DNA from: Devosia sp.
GTDB lineage: Bacteria > Pseudomonadota > Alphaproteobacteria > Rhizobiales > Devosiaceae
Reading direction: 5' to 3'
NCBI RefSeq assembly: GCF_024707125.1
Contig: NZ_JANQAH010000007.1
Span: 62,001-126,000, forward strand
DNA length: 64,000 bases
Under the pieces are notes generated by a model, which was not told the DNA's origin, ran no database searches, and saw nothing but the letters and a program-made list of their open reading frames with translations. The first letter of the stretch is position 1. Every line of letters begins with the position of its first letter. A program made the translations under genes and the position numbers. Below, one piece after another: positions 1-9,183 of this stretch.

Positions 1-2
1 AC

Positions 3-110
3 TGGTTCAACGGCGTCAACATGCCAGGTATCGCCATCCGTCGGAAAAACGGTGAAATCGAGCTCGTGCGCGAGTTCGACTATGCCGATTACGTCTCCAG
101 CCTCTCCTGA
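3..110 (+). CDS. Carboxynorspermidine decarboxylase, C-terminal tail (partial)
   Basis: The window opens inside a gene. In this frame the last 35 residues read WFNGVNMPGIAIRR... and end in DYVSSLS before TGA at 108-110. The FNG-x-x-MP segment followed by a 'DG-x-IELVREF' type strand resembles the C-terminus of fold-III PLP-dependent carboxynorspermidine decarboxylases, which make spermidine or norspermidine by the alternative polyamine route. The next gene encodes the matching dehydrogenase 45 bp downstream, which supports the call. Only the tail is visible, so catalytic residues cannot be checked. Confidence 0.6.
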   Translation, partial: WFNGVNMPGIAIRRKNGEIELVREFDYADYVSSLS

Positions 111-155
111 TCCCGGCTGGGCAATGTCCACCACCAAGAAGGTGTTTCGTGCCAA

Positions 156-1436
156 TTGAAAAAGAACATTCTGATCATCGGTGCCGGAGGTGTCGCGCAG
201 GTCGCAGCTGCTAAGGCTGCCATGCACAATGATGTCCTGGGTGACATCAACATCGCCTCCCGCACCGTCGAAAAATGCGAATCCATCATTGCCGGCATCC
301 TTGAGCGCAAGGTGCTGAAGCGCCCTGGGCTGATCGCCGCCCATCGGCTCGACGCCATGGATGTCGAAGCCACCAAGGCTCTGATCCGGCGCACCAAAAG
401 CCAGATCGTGCTCAATGCCGGTTCGGCTTTCCTCAACATGTCGGTTCTGCGCGCCTGCATCGAGACGGGCGCGGCCTATATCGACACGGCTATCCACGAA
501 GACCCGTCAAAAATCTGCGAAACGCCGCCCTGGTACGGCAATTACGAGTGGAAGCACCGCGAGGAGTGCGAGCGTAAAGGGATCACCGCCGTTCTGGGTG
601 CAGGTTTCGACCCCGGCGTCGTCAATGCCTACGCGGCCTTGGCCTCGCAGCACTATTTCGACCGGATCGATTCCATCGACATCATCGATGTGAACGCCGG
701 CAGCCATGGCCGCTATTTCGCGACCAATTTTGATCCCGAGATCAATTTTCGTGAGTTTACCGGCACGGTCTGGAGCTGGCAGAACAGCCAGTGGACATCA
801 AACGAGATGTTCGAGGTCAGCCGCACGGACGATCTGCCCGTTGTCGGTTCGCACAAGACCTATCTCACCGGCCACGATGAGGTGCACTCGCTTTCGGCCA
901 ATCTCGGTGTGCCCGACATCCGCTTCTGGATGGGTTTTGGCGAGCACTACATCAACGTCTTCACGGTCCTGAAAAACCTAGGCCTGCTCTCCGAAAAGCC
1001 GGTTCTCACCGCCGAAGGCCAGGAGATCGTGCCGCTCAAGGTCGTGAAAGCCGTTCTCCCGGATCCCGCTTCGCTCGCCCCCGACTATGTGGGAAAAACC
1101 TTCATCGGCAATCTGATCAAGGGCAAGCGCAACGGCGCCGACGCCGAGATGTTGATCTACAACATCTGCGATCATGAAGAGACCTTTGCCGAGACGGGCA
1201 GCCAGGCCATTTCCTATACGGCCGGCGTTCCTGCTGTTGCGGCGGCCATGCTGATCGCCAAAGGCGAGTGGGATTGCCACCACATGGCCAATATCGAGGA
1301 GCTGCCGCCCGTGCCGTTCCTGGGTCTGCTCGAAACCATGGGGCTGCCGACTCGCCTGCGCGACGCCAAGGGCGATCGCAGCTTTGCTGGCGAAAAACTG
1401 CCCCAGCAGAAGAAAGCCCGGTTGGGCGCTTCCTGA
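156..1436 (+). CDS. Saccharopine dehydrogenase-family protein, likely carboxynorspermidine synthase
   Basis: A 426-aa cytosolic NAD(P)-dependent oxidoreductase. The N-terminus has a Rossmann dinucleotide site (IGAGGVAQVAAAKAA, residues 7-21) and the rest matches the saccharopine dehydrogenase/carboxynorspermidine dehydrogenase fold. It would condense aspartate semialdehyde with a diamine to give carboxy-(nor)spermidine, which the decarboxylase encoded immediately upstream then processes. The start is a TTG at 156 with a purine-rich stretch (AAGAAGG) about 11 nt upstream. No in-frame ATG fits the conserved N-terminus. A strong terminator follows, so this is probably the last gene of a polyamine operon. 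The substrate assignment rests on the neighbour; the family assignment is firm. Confidence 0.82.
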   Translation: MKKNILIIGAGGVAQVAAAKAAMHNDVLGDINIASRTVEKCESIIAGILERKVLKRPGLIAAHRLDAMDVEATKALIRRTKSQIVLNAGSAFLNMSVLRACIETGAAYIDTAIHEDPSKICETPPWYGNYEWKHREECERKGITAVLGAGFDPGVVNAYAALASQHYFDRIDSIDIIDVNAGSHGRYFATNFDPEINFREFTGTVWSWQNSQWTSNEMFEVSRTDDLPVVGSHKTYLTGHDEVHSLSANLGVPDIRFWMGFGEHYINVFTVLKNLGLLSEKPVLTAEGQEIVPLKVVKAVLPDPASLAPDYVGKTFIGNLIKGKRNGADAEMLIYNICDHEETFAETGSQAISYTAGVPAVAAAMLIAKGEWDCHHMANIEELPPVPFLGLLETMGLPTRLRDAKGDRSFAGEKLPQQKKARLGAS

Positions 1437-1448
1437 GTAACTCTCTGA

Positions 1449-1476
1449 AATGGCCCGGTTTTGCCGGGCCATTTTT
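1449..1476 (+). terminator. Rho-independent terminator after the polyamine operon
   Basis: A 10-bp perfect stem (AATGGCCCGG / CCGGGCCATT) with a 5-nt loop is followed by a short T run. It lies 13 nt after the dehydrogenase stop and isolates the polyamine genes from the division cluster. Confidence 0.85.
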
Positions 1477-1593
1477 CCTTTGCCGCGGGCGCTGGCGGCC
1501 AATGGGAAACAGAATCTTAAGCGTCCCCATGCAATTGTCGGGAATGGTCTGCATGGTCGTTTTACTGCGGCCTGAAGTGGAGTTTTGGTCAGT

Positions 1594-2591
<998 letters not shown>

Positions 2592-2595
<4 letters not shown>

Positions 2596-2975
2596 TCCGG
2601 CGCCTCAATATTTTCCTGATCTGCACCAGTATCGTCATGCTGGTCGGCGTCTATATGCTGAAATTCTCCATCGAAGGCACCGCCGCCGAGCGCACTGCAC
2701 TGCAGATCCATATTTCCGAGCAGGAAGACGATCTGACCACGCTCAAGGCCGATTGGGCGGTGCTCAACCAGCCCGGCTATGTCGAGCCCATCGTGCGCCG
2801 CCACGAGGCCGAACTCGGTGTCAGCCAGGTGCAGCAGAAACAGTTCGGTTCGTTTGCCGATCTGCCCATGCGCCCAGCCAAGCCCGACACAGCCGCTATG
2901 GATGCGCTGTTCCTCGCCATCGATGCGGGTGTCGATCCGATTGACGCAATTCTCGAATTGGAGGGGATCGAATGA
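2592..2975 (+). CDS. ftsL: Cell division protein FtsL
   Basis: A 127-aa bitopic divisome protein. A short cytoplasmic N-terminus leads into one membrane helix (about residues 5-24, IFLICTSIVMLVGVYMLKF) and then a periplasmic coiled-coil-like stretch (AERTALQIHISEQEDDLTTL). FtsL normally forms a complex with FtsB and FtsQ that activates FtsW/FtsI. Sequence conservation in FtsL is low, so the call rests on topology, size and its invariant position between rsmH and ftsI. Both ends overlap neighbours by ATGA, indicating translational coupling. Confidence 0.9.
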
Positions 2976-4708
2976 CCATCACCGCAGACGGTCTTGCCCC
3001 CACCATTTCGCTCGACGGCGTGCGCAAGGCGCGCGGCAATCTCACCCAGGCCCGCATCCGCTGGATGATCCTGGCGCTGGTTCTCGGCTTTGCTGCCGTT
3101 GGCGGGCGCCTTGTCCAGCTCGGCATGGCCGAAACCGACACCACCATCGAAGGCCAGACGCGCGACGCCATCACCGCGACTCGTCCGCCGATCCTTGATC
3201 GCAACGGCCTCGAAATGGCCGTCGATATTCGCGTGCCTTCGCTTTATGCCGAGCCGCGTCGCATCATCGATATCGAAGAAGCGGTGACAAAACTCCGCAC
3301 AGTGCTGCCTGATCTCGACGAGGCCTGGCTGCGCAACCGCCTGACCGGCGACAAGGGCTTTGTCTGGCTCAGGCGCGAGCTGACCCCGGCGATCGAAGAG
3401 CAGGTCATGCGCCTCGGCATTCCAGGCATCGACTTCATCACCGAATCCAAGCGCTTCTATCCGGCCATGAACGAGGCCTCGCACGTCCTCGGCTCGACCA
3501 ATGTCGACAACCAGGGCATTGCCGGCATCGAACGCCACATGGACACCGAATCCATCGCGCTGCTGCAGGAACTGGGCCTGGCGCGTGGCAATGCGCTGAC
3601 TCCGGTTGAACTCAGCATCGACATGCGTGTGCAGCACGTGCTGCACGACCAGCTTACCGATGCCATGACCCGCTATCAGGCCATCGCCGCCGCCGGCGCG
3701 ATGATGGATATCTATACCGGCGAAATCGTCGCCCTGGCGTCATTGCCGGATTTCAATCCGAACGACCCTGCCTCCGCGCTGGTCAAAGACACGTTCAACC
3801 GCGTCACCTCGGGCATTTTCGAGCCGGGCTCGATCTTCAAGACGGTCACGCTGGCCGGTGCGCTCGATAGCGGAATGGTCGGGATTACCGACGAGTTCGA
3901 CGCCCGCTATGGCGTTCGTTTCGGCCGCTACACCATTGACGATTTCCACGGCAAGCACCGCATCCTGAGCCTGCCCGAGGTCTACAAATACTCGTCCAAT
4001 ATCGGCACGATCCGCATCATGCAGGCGATGGGCAAGGACAATTATCGCGCCTTCCTGAGCCGCATGAAGTTCGATGAGCGCGTGCAGTTCGAACTGCCTG
4101 AAATGCGTGTCCCCAGCGTTCCCAAGGAACTCTCCGAAGTCGGCGCCGCTACGGCCTCCTTCGGGCACGGTCTTTCGGTTTCACCGCTCCATATGCTCAC
4201 GGCCTATGCCGCCTTCGTCAACGGCGGCAATTACATCGCGCCGACCCTCTACAAGCGCAGCGTGGCTGACGCCGAACCCCTCTATGAGCGGGTCATCCAG
4301 CCCCAGACCAGCGCCTACATGCGCTACCTCATGCGCCTCAACGCCATCTCGACTGGCGGCTCCGGTTCGCAGATGAACAAGGCCGCGCAGGGCTATCGCG
4401 TTGGCGGCAAGACCGGTACGGCCGAAAAGGTCGTCGACGGCCGCTATTCGTCCAACAAGGTCACCAACTTTTTTGCCTCGGCTTTCCCCCTCGATAACCC
4501 GCGCTATGCGCTTGTTATCATGGTGGACGAGCCGAAGGCGGAGAACCCACAGTCCGGCACCACCGCCGGCTGGAACGCCGGGACGCTGACCGGCCGGGTT
4601 GTGCAGCGTGTGGCACCCATGCTTGGTATTGCCCCGGATTTCCAGGGATTGCTTGATCAGCAGATCGTTCCGCCAGAAGTCAGGCGGATCTTTCCAGAAG
4701 GATATTGA
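2972..4708 (+). CDS. ftsI: Peptidoglycan transpeptidase FtsI (PBP3)
   Basis: Class B penicillin-binding protein of 578 aa that cross-links septal peptidoglycan. One N-terminal membrane anchor (about residues 30-50) is followed by a PBP dimerisation domain and the transpeptidase domain. The three active-site motifs are present: SxxK in EPGSIFK (near residue 286), SxN in YSSNIG, and KTG in GGKTGTAEK. The start overlaps ftsL (ATGA) and the stop is 3 nt before murE, so it is within the same operon. It works as a pair with FtsW encoded further down. Confidence 0.97.
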   Translation: MTITADGLAPTISLDGVRKARGNLTQARIRWMILALVLGFAAVGGRLVQLGMAETDTTIEGQTRDAITATRPPILDRNGLEMAVDIRVPSLYAEPRRIIDIEEAVTKLRTVLPDLDEAWLRNRLTGDKGFVWLRRELTPAIEEQVMRLGIPGIDFITESKRFYPAMNEASHVLGSTNVDNQGIAGIERHMDTESIALLQELGLARGNALTPVELSIDMRVQHVLHDQLTDAMTRYQAIAAAGAMMDIYTGEIVALASLPDFNPNDPASALVKDTFNRVTSGIFEPGSIFKTVTLAGALDSGMVGITDEFDARYGVRFGRYTIDDFHGKHRILSLPEVYKYSSNIGTIRIMQAMGKDNYRAFLSRMKFDERVQFELPEMRVPSVPKELSEVGAATASFGHGLSVSPLHMLTAYAAFVNGGNYIAPTLYKRSVADAEPLYERVIQPQTSAYMRYLMRLNAISTGGSGSQMNKAAQGYRVGGKTGTAEKVVDGRYSSNKVTNFFASAFPLDNPRYALVIMVDEPKAENPQSGTTAGWNAGTLTGRVVQRVAPMLGIAPDFQGLLDQQIVPPEVRRIFPEGY

Positions 4709-4711
4709 TTC

Positions 4712-6154
4712 GTGTCTCTTAGCGTTTCGCAACTGCTCGAAGGTTCTGGCGCCCGCCCCAAGAAGGGGTTGGGCACGGTCTTTGGCCTCAACTCGGACAG
4801 CCGTCGCATCGAGCCGGGAGATATCTTCTTCGCTCTGCCGGGCCAGAAGGTCCACGGCAATGAGTTCATCGAAGACGCCGTGCATCGCGGCGCCCTCGCT
4901 ATCGTGACCGATACGGCCCCCGTGGGCGATCCCGGCGTGCCGGTGATCGTGGTCAAGGACGTGCGCGCCTCCTATGCCCGCGCTGCTTCGCGCGTGTTCG
5001 AACCGCAGCCGGAAATCTCGGTTGCCGTCACCGGCACCAATGGCAAGACCTCCGTCGCCTCCTTCGTGCGCCAGATCTGGGATCATGCCGGAGTGCCCGG
5101 CGCCAGCGTCGGCACCCTTGGCGTGCAGACCGCCACCCGCACCATCGAAGGTGCACTGACGACGCCTGACTCGCGTACGCTGCACCAGGCTCTCCGCGCC
5201 CTCCGCGCCCAGGGTGTCGACCACGTCGCCGTCGAAGCCTCCAGCCATGGCCTCGACCAGCGCCGGCTCGATGGCATTCACTTCGAAGCCGTTGCCTTCA
5301 CCAATCTCAGCCGCGACCATCTCGACTACCACAAGGACATGGACGAGTACCGCAACGCCAAGTTGCGCCTCTTCTCCGATCTCCTGGTCGATGGTGGTGC
5401 CGCCATCGTCAATGTCGACGATCCCGAATACGAACCCTTCATGTTCGCCGCGCTCTCGGCCAACGCGACCCTGCTCACCGTCGGCCGGGAAGGGGCCTAT
5501 ATCGAGATCATCTCGATCAAGCCCGAGGCCTATGGCCAGCGCGTGCAGATCCGCCATATCGGCGAGCTGGTGGACTTCCACCTGCACATTCCCGGCGAAT
5601 TCCAGGTCTCGAACGCCCTGATCGCAGCGGCTCTCGCCATGTCTTCCGGCGTCGACAAGAACGATGCCTTTGCCGCTCTCCCCAAGCTTGTTGGCGCCGT
5701 CGGCCGCCTCGAACTCGTCGGCGAGTACAAGGGCGCTGCAATCTTCATCGACTATTCGCACAAGCCCGAAGCCCTGCGCACCGCGCTCAGCACGCTGCGT
5801 CCCTACGTCAAGGGCAAGCTCCGCGTTGTCTTCGGCTGCGGCGGCGACCGCGACAAGGGCAAGCGCCCGCAAATGGGCGCAATTGCCAGCGAACTTGCCG
5901 ATGACGTCATCGTGACGGACGACAATCCGCGCACCGAAGACGCCGCTGCCATTCGCGCCCAGATCCTGGCCGAGGCAAAAGGGGCCGGGGAAATTGCCGA
6001 TCGCAAGAAGGCTATCGAGTCGGCCATCAAGTCCCTGCAAAAGGGCGACGTCCTGCTCGTCGCCGGCAAGGGTCACGAAACCTACCAGATCATCGGCACC
6101 ACCAAGCACCACTTCTCCGACCACGAAGTGGTCGCTGAAGCGATCAAGGGCTAA
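4712..6154 (+). CDS. murE: UDP-MurNAc-L-Ala-D-Glu:meso-diaminopimelate ligase MurE
   Basis: Cytosolic Mur ligase of 480 aa adding the third stem-peptide residue. The ATP-binding P-loop is TGTNGKTSVASF (about residues 107-118) and the substrate lysine lies in the central domain. The DNPR motif (TDDNPRTED, about residue 408) is the signature for meso-diaminopimelate rather than lysine, predicting a DAP-type peptidoglycan as expected for a Gram-negative. Start is GTG at 4712, directly after ftsI. A palindromic repeat separates it from murF, an interruption in an otherwise tightly packed operon. Confidence 0.97.
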   Translation: MSLSVSQLLEGSGARPKKGLGTVFGLNSDSRRIEPGDIFFALPGQKVHGNEFIEDAVHRGALAIVTDTAPVGDPGVPVIVVKDVRASYARAASRVFEPQPEISVAVTGTNGKTSVASFVRQIWDHAGVPGASVGTLGVQTATRTIEGALTTPDSRTLHQALRALRAQGVDHVAVEASSHGLDQRRLDGIHFEAVAFTNLSRDHLDYHKDMDEYRNAKLRLFSDLLVDGGAAIVNVDDPEYEPFMFAALSANATLLTVGREGAYIEIISIKPEAYGQRVQIRHIGELVDFHLHIPGEFQVSNALIAAALAMSSGVDKNDAFAALPKLVGAVGRLELVGEYKGAAIFIDYSHKPEALRTALSTLRPYVKGKLRVVFGCGGDRDKGKRPQMGAIASELADDVIVTDDNPRTEDAAAIRAQILAEAKGAGEIADRKKAIESAIKSLQKGDVLLVAGKGHETYQIIGTTKHHFSDHEVVAEAIKG

Positions 6155-6183
6155 CGAGACGTCCCGGCGCGCTCGACCCTTCT

Positions 6184-6288
6184 TCACCCTCCCCCTTGCG
6201 GGGAGGGGCGGGGAGGGGGTATGGCGCGCCCTGAACGATAGGGTGGTGAGCACCCCCTCCCATCCTCCCCCGTCAAGGGGGAGGTGTC
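6184..6288. repeat. Intergenic palindromic repeat, CCCTCCCCC type
   Basis: Two hairpins (CCCTCCCC...GGGGAGGG and CCTCCCCC...GGGGGAGG) flank a short centre, so the whole 105-bp unit is an imperfect inverted repeat. It sits between murE and murF and has no coding capacity. It resembles the short interspersed palindromic elements common in Hyphomicrobiales; family membership is inferred from appearance. Confidence 0.7.
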
Positions 6289-6325
6289 ACATCGAGTTCG
6301 ACGCGGTGCCAACGCGGAAGACGCC

Positions 6326-7717
6326 ATGACCCAACCTCTCTACACAATCGACGCCGTCCTCGAAGCCACCGGCGGCCGCGCCGAGGGCATTGAAGCCGAC
6401 GCCATCCGCTCCATTTCCATCGATTCCCGCGAAATCGGCCCCGATGCGCTTTTCGTCGCCATCAAGGGCGATCGCTTCGATGGCCACGATTTCGTCGATA
6501 CCGCTCTCGCCAATGGCGCCGCAGCCGCCCTCGTCAGCCGCGGCACCGGGGCAGGGCGCATTACTGTCCCGGACGCGCTGGGCGGTCTCGTCGACCTCGC
6601 CCGCGCCGCCCGCGCCCGCAGCCGGGCCCTGATCGTCGGTGTCACCGGAAGCGTCGGCAAGACCACCACCAAGGAAGCCCTCCGCATCGTCTTCGAGGCA
6701 GCGGGCGAAACCCACGCTTCCATCAAGAGTTTCAACAACCACTGGGGCGTGCCGCTGATGCTAGCCCGCATGCCCGAAACGGCCCAGTTCGGCGTCTTCG
6801 AAATGGGCATGAACGCCCCCGACGAAATCCGCCCCCTCAGCCAGTTGGTGCGCCCCCACATCGCCGTCATCACCACCGTCGCTGCCGCACATCTCGAAAA
6901 GCTCGGGAGCCTCGAAGCCATTGCTCGCGCCAAGGCCGAGATTTTCGATGGTCTGGAACCCGGGGGCACCGCTGTCATCAATGCCGACCATCCCCAGATC
7001 GGCATCCTCCTCGAAGCCGCCCAGGCGGCTGGCGTCGGGCGCGTCGTCACCTTTGGCTTTGCCCGCGGCACCGATTGGCAGATTGTCGACGCCGAGACGG
7101 CAGGCGAGCATAGCTTTGCCACAGTGCTCAATGGCGAGGGTCGCTATGCCCTCACCATTGGCGTTGCCGGCCGGCATATGCTGAGCAATGCCACCGCCGC
7201 GCTTGCTGTCGCGAGCCTTGCCGGTATCGCTCCAGAAACGGCCCTCCGCGCGCTCGCTGGCTTCGGTCCGCAGCCAGGGCGCGGCCAACGCATCCACCTG
7301 GGGCCAAAAGAAAAACCGCTTCTCCTCATCGACGAAAGCTACAACGCCAATACCGCCTCGATGACGGCCGCCCTCGACGTCTTCGGTTCCGTCTTCGCGC
7401 CCAATGGCCAGAAGGTTGTCGTACTCGGCGACATGCTCGAATTGGGCGAAGCCGGTCCTGCCCTCCATGCGGGGCTGGCCGACACCGTGCGGGCGAGCGG
7501 TGCGGACAAGGTTTATCTCGTTGGCCCCAATATGGCGCGCCTCGCCGAAGCGCTGCCCGCAGCCCTCTTTTCCCGGCATTTCACAGGCATAGAACAAGGC
7601 CTGCCGGAACTACTTGCGGCGCTTGCCTATGGTGATGCAGTTATGGTCAAAGGATCGAACGGCATTGGGCTCTCCCGCCTTGTTGCCGCCATCAAAGACA
7701 AGTTTGAACAGCGTTAA
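6326..7717 (+). CDS. murF: UDP-MurNAc-tripeptide:D-Ala-D-Ala ligase MurF
   Basis: Cytosolic Mur ligase of 463 aa completing the pentapeptide precursor UDP-MurNAc-pentapeptide. The P-loop is GVTGSVGKTTTKEAL (about residues 104-118), followed by the central-domain motif NNHWGVPLML, typical of MurF, and a C-terminal ligase domain with DESYNANTASM. The ATG at 6326 has GGAAG a few nt upstream and matches the family N-terminus; an upstream in-frame ATG at 6284 lies inside the palindromic repeat and is rejected. It is followed by a 147-bp inverted repeat before mraY. Confidence 0.96.
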   Translation: MTQPLYTIDAVLEATGGRAEGIEADAIRSISIDSREIGPDALFVAIKGDRFDGHDFVDTALANGAAAALVSRGTGAGRITVPDALGGLVDLARAARARSRALIVGVTGSVGKTTTKEALRIVFEAAGETHASIKSFNNHWGVPLMLARMPETAQFGVFEMGMNAPDEIRPLSQLVRPHIAVITTVAAAHLEKLGSLEAIARAKAEIFDGLEPGGTAVINADHPQIGILLEAAQAAGVGRVVTFGFARGTDWQIVDAETAGEHSFATVLNGEGRYALTIGVAGRHMLSNATAALAVASLAGIAPETALRALAGFGPQPGRGQRIHLGPKEKPLLLIDESYNANTASMTAALDVFGSVFAPNGQKVVVLGDMLELGEAGPALHAGLADTVRASGADKVYLVGPNMARLAEALPAALFSRHFTGIEQGLPELLAALAYGDAVMVKGSNGIGLSRLVAAIKDKFEQR

Positions 7718-7863
7718 GGACCAATCGACCTTCAGCTCAGGCTGAGACGAAAATGGCGGTTTTCGAGAACCGGAGCGGAGCGTACGTTTAAGTACGTGAG
7801 CACCGGAAGCGCAGAGAAGACTTCCATTTGCAGGCCAGCATCAGCTGAAGGTCGATTGGTCCT
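7717..7863. repeat. 147-bp imperfect inverted repeat between murF and mraY
   Basis: Perfect 21-nt terminal arms (7717-7737 and 7843-7863) bound a partly self-complementary interior, which ends in a central palindrome around GTACGT...AGTACG (7782-7796). The left arm begins at the last base of the murF stop codon. It would fold into one long hairpin in RNA. Its design differs from the other palindromes in the window, and no second copy is present here. Confidence 0.8.
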
Positions 7864-7890
7864 GCCGCCCAAGCAGGACTTTAAGAGAGC

Positions 7891-8976
7891 ATGCTCTATT
7901 TTCTCGGCCAGTTGGGTGACTCCCTCGCCGCGTTCAACGTCTTCCGCTACATCACCTTCCGTACCGCGGGAGCCGTGATTACGGCGCTGTTCTTCGTCTT
8001 CATGTTCGGCCCCGGCATGATCGCGCTTCTGCGCCTCAAGCAGGGCAGGGGCCAGCCGATCCGCGAAGACGGTCCGCAGACCCACCTTCTCACCAAGAAG
8101 GGCACGCCTACCATGGGCGGTCTGATGATCCTGTCGGGCGCGGTTTTTTCGATCCTGCTCTGGTCGAACCTGAGCAATGGCTATGTCTGGGTGGTGCTTT
8201 TCGTCACCATCGGTTTTGGCGCCATCGGCTTTTACGACGACTACCTCAAGGTCAAGCGTATGAGCCACAAGGGGTTCGGCTCGAAACAGCGCCTGCTCCT
8301 CGAAGCTGCGATCGGCTGCATCGCCGCCTTCGCCATTTCCCAGCTCGCTGCCGGCTCCTACGGTACCTCGCTGCTCTTCCCCTTCGTGAAAGATCTGGCC
8401 GTAAACCTCGGCTATTTCTACATCCTCTTCGGCGGCTTCGTCGTCGTTGCGGCCGGTAACTCGGTCAATCTCACCGACGGTCTCGATGGCCTAGCCATCG
8501 TCCCGGTCATGGTCGCCGCCGCCTGCTTCGGCTTCATCGCCTATCTCGTCGGCAGCGTGAACTATGCTGACTACCTGCTGCTCAACAACGTGCCCGGCAC
8601 CGCCGAACTCGCCGTCGTCTGCGGCGCACTAATCGGCGCCGGCCTCGGCTTCCTCTGGTTCAACGCCCCTCCGGCTCAGATCTTCATGGGCGACACCGGC
8701 TCCCTGGCCCTTGGCGGCGCGCTCGGCACTATCGCCGTTGCCACCAAGCACGAAATCGTCCTCGCCATCATCGGCGGCCTCTTCGTGCTCGAAACCGTCT
8801 CGGTGATCGTTCAGGTGACGTCGTTCCGCCTGACCGGCAAGCGCGTCTTCCGAATGGCGCCCATCCACCACCATTTCGAGCACCTCGGCTGGACCGAAAG
8901 TCAGGTGGTCATACGGTTCTGGATTATTTCGTTCGTCTTGGCGCTGATCGGGCTGTCGAGCCTCAAGCTGCGCTAG
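7891..8976 (+). CDS. mraY: Phospho-N-acetylmuramoyl-pentapeptide transferase MraY
   Basis: Polytopic inner-membrane enzyme of 361 aa transferring phospho-MurNAc-pentapeptide to undecaprenyl phosphate, giving lipid I. About ten hydrophobic segments are visible. Family motifs: [10 protein letters not shown] (residues 69-78), the DDYLK aspartates (about 115), [10 protein letters not shown] (about 193) and the catalytic [12 protein letters not shown] with the HHHFE loop (about residues 325-329). Start ATG at 7891. In most relatives murD follows immediately; here the next gene is ftsW. Confidence 0.97.
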   Translation: MLYFLGQLGDSLAAFNVFRYITFRTAGAVITALFFVFMFGPGMIALLRLKQGRGQPIREDGPQTHLLTKKGTPTMGGLMILSGAVFSILLWSNLSNGYVWVVLFVTIGFGAIGFYDDYLKVKRMSHKGFGSKQRLLLEAAIGCIAAFAISQLAAGSYGTSLLFPFVKDLAVNLGYFYILFGGFVVVAAGNSVNLTDGLDGLAIVPVMVAAACFGFIAYLVGSVNYADYLLLNNVPGTAELAVVCGALIGAGLGFLWFNAPPAQIFMGDTGSLALGGALGTIAVATKHEIVLAIIGGLFVLETVSVIVQVTSFRLTGKRVFRMAPIHHHFEHLGWTESQVVIRFWIISFVLALIGLSSLKLR

Positions 8977-9001
8977 GCGAACCGCAAGCTATCCAAACCC
9001 A

Positions 9002-9080
9002 CGGTGTCATCCCCGCGAAAGCGGGGATCTCTGTTTCCGGCCACAAAACCGGGATTCCCGCTTGCGCGGGAATGACACCG
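9002..9080. repeat. Palindromic repeat, CGGTGTCAT(T/C)CCCGC family, copy 1
   Basis: Outer ends CGGTGTCAT and ATGACACCG are exact inverted complements, and each half carries its own hairpin (CCCCGCGAAAGCGGGG; TTCCCGCTTGCGCGGGAA). It is one of five related units in this window. It occupies the mraY-ftsW gap, exactly where murD would be expected. Confidence 0.85.
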
Positions 9081-9183
9081 AGATGGCCATTCTGACTCGC
9101 AAAACGCGAAATCCCTTACCAAATCGGTAACCACCACTCGGTACAATCCAATACAGTTTGTATCGAGTAGCCGGCCCAGCCAC

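Noticed and set aside
4181-6253. Long minus-strand open frame (690 aa) antisense to murE/ftsI
   Set aside because: It is opposite recognised genes, and its translation lacks any domain; long shadow frames are common at this GC content.
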